From positions 62,001 to 126,000 of the forward strand of contig QLIY01000036.1 of the NCBI GenBank assembly GCA_003260075.1: DNA of 64,000 bases. Direction: 5' to 3'. The notes under the pieces were generated by a model, which saw only the letters and a program-made list of their open reading frames with translations, was not told the origin of the DNA and did no database searches. The position numbers and the translations under genes are program-made. Shown piece after piece: positions 60,501 through 64,000 of the stretch; within the stretch, counting starts at the first letter, position 1, and every line of letters begins with the position of its first letter. The stretch comes from Phallusia mammillata. Its lineage: Eukaryota > Chordata > Ascidiacea > Phlebobranchia > Ascidiidae.

Positions 60501-62731
60501 CGACTCTAACGAAGCAGCAAGATCGGCTGCAGAAAGTTCTGGAACGAAATGCGACCGACAGACGCGAAACGAACCAGAATGAACAACAGGTTTGTTGCTG
60601 CTGTGATTAATTCGTTTCTGCTCTGACGCTTTGCACAGGTGCGGTGACCAGCGGGGATGTTTTCAGTTTTTTTAGGCCAATCGGCATTGAGTTATGTTTT
60701 TACTAAAGCTTCTTCGCGTATGGGTTATTTCTCTGTTGTTACAACGTGGAATAAGTCACCACCATGAAATATACAAATTCAATCCAAAACGACGTGTAGG
60801 ACAAACGTTCAAATGATTGCGTTACCAAAACCTTGTCAATCTTGCCCTGCTCCGAAACATTATTCCTTGTCTTATACAATTATTTTTTCAATTATTAGTT
60901 GGGGAAAACATTTTTCGGCTTCAAATATTCTTAGTACAATTAAGCAGCCAATACTGCAATAAAAAACCTTTTCAGTGGGCAAATACCGCTGTTACCACCA
61001 TTACGACTGGTTCGAGAAGTTTTGTTGTCCATAGCTGTTGTAAGCATTTTCTTTTTTCCCAATAGATGTGTCACTTTAAATAATTATCTTCACTCCAATT
61101 TTCTTTACAAATTTGTTACACTTAAATTTTTTAGTCGTTATATTGCAGAAGATTTGGTGAAGTTTTTTTCCTGACCTAATACGACAATTGTTTTTGTGGT
61201 CACAGTGTTCAAAATCCGAACTATTTAGTCTACCTTGTTTTGTATTATAACCAGCCAATTTTGAACTTTTCCCAAAGTTGTAATAAATAACTCAACGCCT
61301 TGTTGAATTCAGGACAAAGTTTACCTTTCTAGGCTAGGCAGGAAACAGAGTCCATCAATCCATCAATGAATTCATAAAACATGTGTTTAATATTAAGTTC
61401 ATGTCTTTTGCTAATGTTTCCGCTTCGATCATTCAAAACCTCGCTTTAAACTATACCAATACATTTGTGGTTCCGCGTTCCTGAAATGAATCAGTCGTTG
61501 CTTCATTGACAGATACTTGGAAAACTTAAAACAGTGGTCCGAGGCAACCAATATGACATTGTTCGTGCGATTTGTGCAAGTGGTTGCAATAGGGTCATAT
61601 ATTTCCCATAAAATTCAAATCAGGATGTTTTGAACAAAATAAATGACACCAGCAGCGATTCCAATAATGTCATGAAAAATATAGGCCAGTTGCGAAACAA
61701 ATGGATGTATAAAATATCAAATGTATATCAAAGTAAACAATGTAAATATGCTACTGCTGCCAGACTTAACGTATAAACGAGTATTGGTCTTTCGGCAGTT
61801 ATATTATAAATAATATAAGTTTCGACGTCCCATATGAGACGCCTTCATCAGGATAATGGCATATCTTAAATGTCAAATTTCTTATAAAGCGACAAAAGCA
61901 TCAAAACGCATGAAAAAACGCGACAACAGGCTTGTGCGACTACATAATATAGTTTTTAATAAACGAACTCCGAAAATTGTGAAAAATGCTGAGTAACGGC
62001 GTGTTATTGGTTCGAAACAGCTATATAAGCCTCAGGAACATGTCCCCAAAAACCCTAAAAACGCACTAAGCGCTTGTTAAATTGCCCTTAAAACCACGTT
62101 TTGTATTGTCTGTGGGTAGAGAAAACTTAGAAATTTCGTAGTTTTGGGCTTATACAAGCATATTCTGGGGATGAAGGCCTACAAAAAAGATGTCGTGTTT
62201 CGGTTTGCCACAACAAACGAAGTGAACGTTATCGCTTATAGCGCTTGTCTTCACGAATCGTGTTATGCTGCACGAAAATTTTACGCACAACTTATCGCAT
62301 TTCAATACACAGAAATGTCAAACGTACGGAATTGAACCTTACATACACTAACCGCCGACCAAAGCGGCAATTACACTGTCGTTAACCCCAAAAATGCATT
62401 TGGCTCTTTAAAATCGACTTGTTTGCCACAAGCCTTTTATCGCTAAAACTTTGTTTCATTTTCATCCCATTTTTGCTCAGTAGTTGAGAAGTCCTTGAAA
62501 GAAATCTTCGCCATTTTGTTGAAAAGTAGAAGCGTTAAAGTAAATTTGCTGGGTTTTTTTCAGCTAATCAAAACACGGCACGACCTTCAACAGCAAGAGT
62601 CATCGCAACTTGCACAAATGAAGCGATTGTTGAATGACAGCGAGAAGAGAGTGATGGAGTTGGAGAGTAAAATAGCTGAGGTTTGTGCGTTTAACCATCG
62701 GCATCGCATTTGTTTAAGCCCTGAACGAAAG

Positions 62732-62792
<61 letters not shown>

Positions 62793-63479
62793 TTTTTTTG
62801 TTAAAGACCCGGTCTCGATCGATTTTATTACTCGATTTGTTTCTTTTGTTTTCTTCCCTGAAGTTTGTCCATCTCTTTTTGACATGAAATTTTTGATGGA
62901 TTTGGATGAAATTTTCATAGATGGTAGAAATAGTCAATGTTTCAAAATGGATCATAGTGTCTGTGTGCAATGACAAAATGTGCCAAGTCACCCTTATAAA
63001 TTCGCTAGAGCATTAAGGTGAAATTGTTGCGCTAGAATGTACAGATACGACAAAAGCAGCGGGATACGAGTCGTTAGCAAAGTTACATTTTTTTTACCTG
63101 AAAAACGGGTATTTTGTAAAATTTACACGAGTTATACGAAACCCTGAACAAACAATAGAAAGAAAATGAATACTTTTCGGACCCACAAGAAGGTACAAAA
63201 GTGATGCTGTGTTTATTACCATGTTAACTAGATATAAAGTAAAAAAGTTAATTGGGTTCCGAGTTTTGCGACAATACCATGTCAGCAGTGACCTTGCCGC
63301 GTCAAAGCTACCCAAATATATTATATGCACGGCTATTGTACCTTAACTTGCGGTTACATACTTTTACGTTAAACTTTTAGGATCTGAACGGACGGTCCTA
63401 TGATGGGGGAGCAACGTTTAAACCTCTGTCTGTGTTTTCACCACCGTCGCAGCGAACTCATCAAGGTGCACCAACACAG
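54561..63479 (+). CDS. CCDC13: CCDC13, coiled-coil cilium/centriolar-satellite protein (5' 12 exons, continues past the window)
   Basis: Exons 54561-54659, 54798-54925, 55097-55212, 55297-55436, 55518-55587, 55940-56058, 56534-56649, 56959-57058, 58874-58993, 60455-60589, 62564-62680, 63381-63479. All phases agree. The translation follows human CCDC13: LQRQFSALQEEQKRKL at the N-terminus, DETGRLRKVMAEKEYEVKRL, SSKIVDLSKKNREL, AANLKVSDYRNQVQSLKQE, IQQLLGNGAQGFRGRAQQV, LAGEVKSLKAQ and LTDKGRHDNELITTL all have clear counterparts. The protein is almost entirely coiled coil and is known to localise to centriolar satellites and support ciliogenesis. Introns 8, 9 and 10 are long (1.5-2 kb) and hold mobile-element fragments. 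No stop is reached before 64000. Confidence 0.92.
58134..58372. mobile_element. hAT-family MITE (239 bp), intron 8 of CCDC13
   Basis: The ends CAGTGGTTCCCAACC and GTTGGGGACCACTG are inverted repeats. The flanking octamers CGTTACCT (58126-58133) and CGTTACTT (58373-58380) differ at one base. The interior has GAGGAAT blocks near both ends and no coding frame. Confidence 0.88.
60290..60390 (-). repeat. Penelope-like terminal motif fragment, intron 9 of CCDC13
   Basis: On the minus strand: CTGACGAAGGCGTCTTG, a spacer, GTCGGAACGTCGATTATT, then CTGCTGGAAGAGCAATAC and TCGTTTATAGG. It aligns along its length with 61777-61860 and 50340-50420. The core boxes are mutated (CTGACGA, GGAAC). Confidence 0.5.
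61777..61860 (-). repeat. Penelope-like terminal motif with a hammerhead-like core, intron 10 of CCDC13
   Basis: On the minus strand: CTGATGAAGGCGTC, an 8-base loop, then GACGTCGAAAC. Both hammerhead core boxes are intact, with a pairing stem II, followed by a perfect 8-bp hairpin (TTATATTA with TAATATAA). The expected cleavage triplet and stem I pairing are not seen. It is therefore listed as a repeat rather than a ribozyme. Confidence 0.5.
62732..62792. repeat. Poly-C tract (61 nt), intron 11 of CCDC13
   Basis: A continuous run of 61 C, directly followed by T7 and the repeat at 62793-62999. It is about 50 bases downstream of exon 11. Confidence 0.95.
62793..62999 (-). repeat. Short copy of the SLC5A intron-3 repeat family
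   Basis: Read on the minus strand it opens TATAAGGGTGACTTGGCACA, continues through ACACTATGATCCATTTTGAA and TCCAAATCCATCAAA, and closes AAATCGAGTAATAAAATCGA. The same order is found at both ends of the copies in 34937-37292, whose central part is missing here. It is thus an internally deleted member of a dispersed family. Confidence 0.75.
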
Positions 63480-64000
63480 GTATGTAGCTAAATAACTCAC
63501 AATTTCGAAGTTCATAGGATCAGGACCGCTTGCTTAAAAGATCACATATATTTCAGTTTTTTTTCGTCAGTTAATTCCCAATACACCCAAAATATCAACA
63601 TTGCGTACCAACATGTTTTATATAAACCTTTTGACGCACAAACAAGAAGAGTTCCAGCTACTCTTAATCATGCGGAAATCTAGTGATGGATCGCAGTATG
63701 ATCCACTTCTGTAACCACACTTGCTTGTACGATTTTGAGGGGTCCAATAGTAATTCATCAACATCCTTAATGATTTGTCCAAGTCCGCTCGTTTCAGGTC
63801 AATTTATTACTCGTTTGCTTGCGTGCCGAAAAAATCATTGCCGTGGCCAAAACGTTTGACTGTGAACTGTGTCAATATAATGGCTCGTTTGCATCGGTAA
63901 ACTTTACAACGTGCTTATTGCATGTGACTGGATGACTTATATACTCCATCTATCTACACCCTGTTCTGTGGGCACAGACATTTTTCTGTATTTCACGCGA

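Noticed and set aside
61777-61860. Treating the CTGATGAAGGCGTC ... GACGTCGAAAC motif as an active hammerhead ribozyme
   Set aside because: Core boxes and stem II are present, but the base after the U following stem III is G, and the two sides of stem I do not pair.

Overview
The window is animal nuclear DNA: AT-rich, with split genes, GT-AG introns of a few hundred to about 3,000 bases, and many small DNA transposons. The gene set fits an invertebrate chordate, most likely an ascidian tunicate. It contains two SGLT-type sodium/solute cotransporters, the cilium and centriole genes CEP78 and CCDC13, and a receptor that looks like a class II cytokine receptor. The species assignment is inferred from gene content, not proven. 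All gene models were built by hand from reading frames, splice signals and phase agreement between neighbouring exons.

Layout. Positions 20-586 (+) hold the 3' end of a single-pass membrane protein, possibly Jagged/Serrate-like. Positions 4873-14825 (-) hold a complete nine-exon gene for a predicted 607-residue type I receptor with a signal peptide, glycosylated ectodomain, one membrane segment, a box-1-like proline motif and a tyrosine-bearing tail. Its 3 kb intron carries nested hAT-type elements. From about 14.9 to 32.9 kb I recognise no gene, but the stretch holds repeats, an 80-base C tract and a full hammerhead ribozyme fold at 17966-18015 (-). Degenerate relatives of that ribozyme sit head to head at 3775-3956.

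Positions 32933-42842 and 44130-51596 (+) are tandem SLC5A paralogues of 14 coding exons each. Exons 2-11 have identical lengths, and the two proteins differ at sugar-pocket positions. Convergent to the second copy lies CEP78 at 52318-54117 (-), which has no introns. Divergent from CEP78 across a 443-base gap lies CCDC13 at 54561-63479 (+), of which 12 exons are visible before the window ends.

How the genes relate. The two SLC5A genes probably give membrane carriers with related but not identical substrates. CEP78 and CCDC13 both act at centrioles, centriolar satellites and cilia, and may share a bidirectional promoter that holds an imperfect RFX X-box-like site. Small non-autonomous hAT elements with recognisable 8-base target duplications are scattered through introns and intergenic DNA. 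Both single-N positions lie inside such elements, next to direct repeats, so local assembly there is doubtful.
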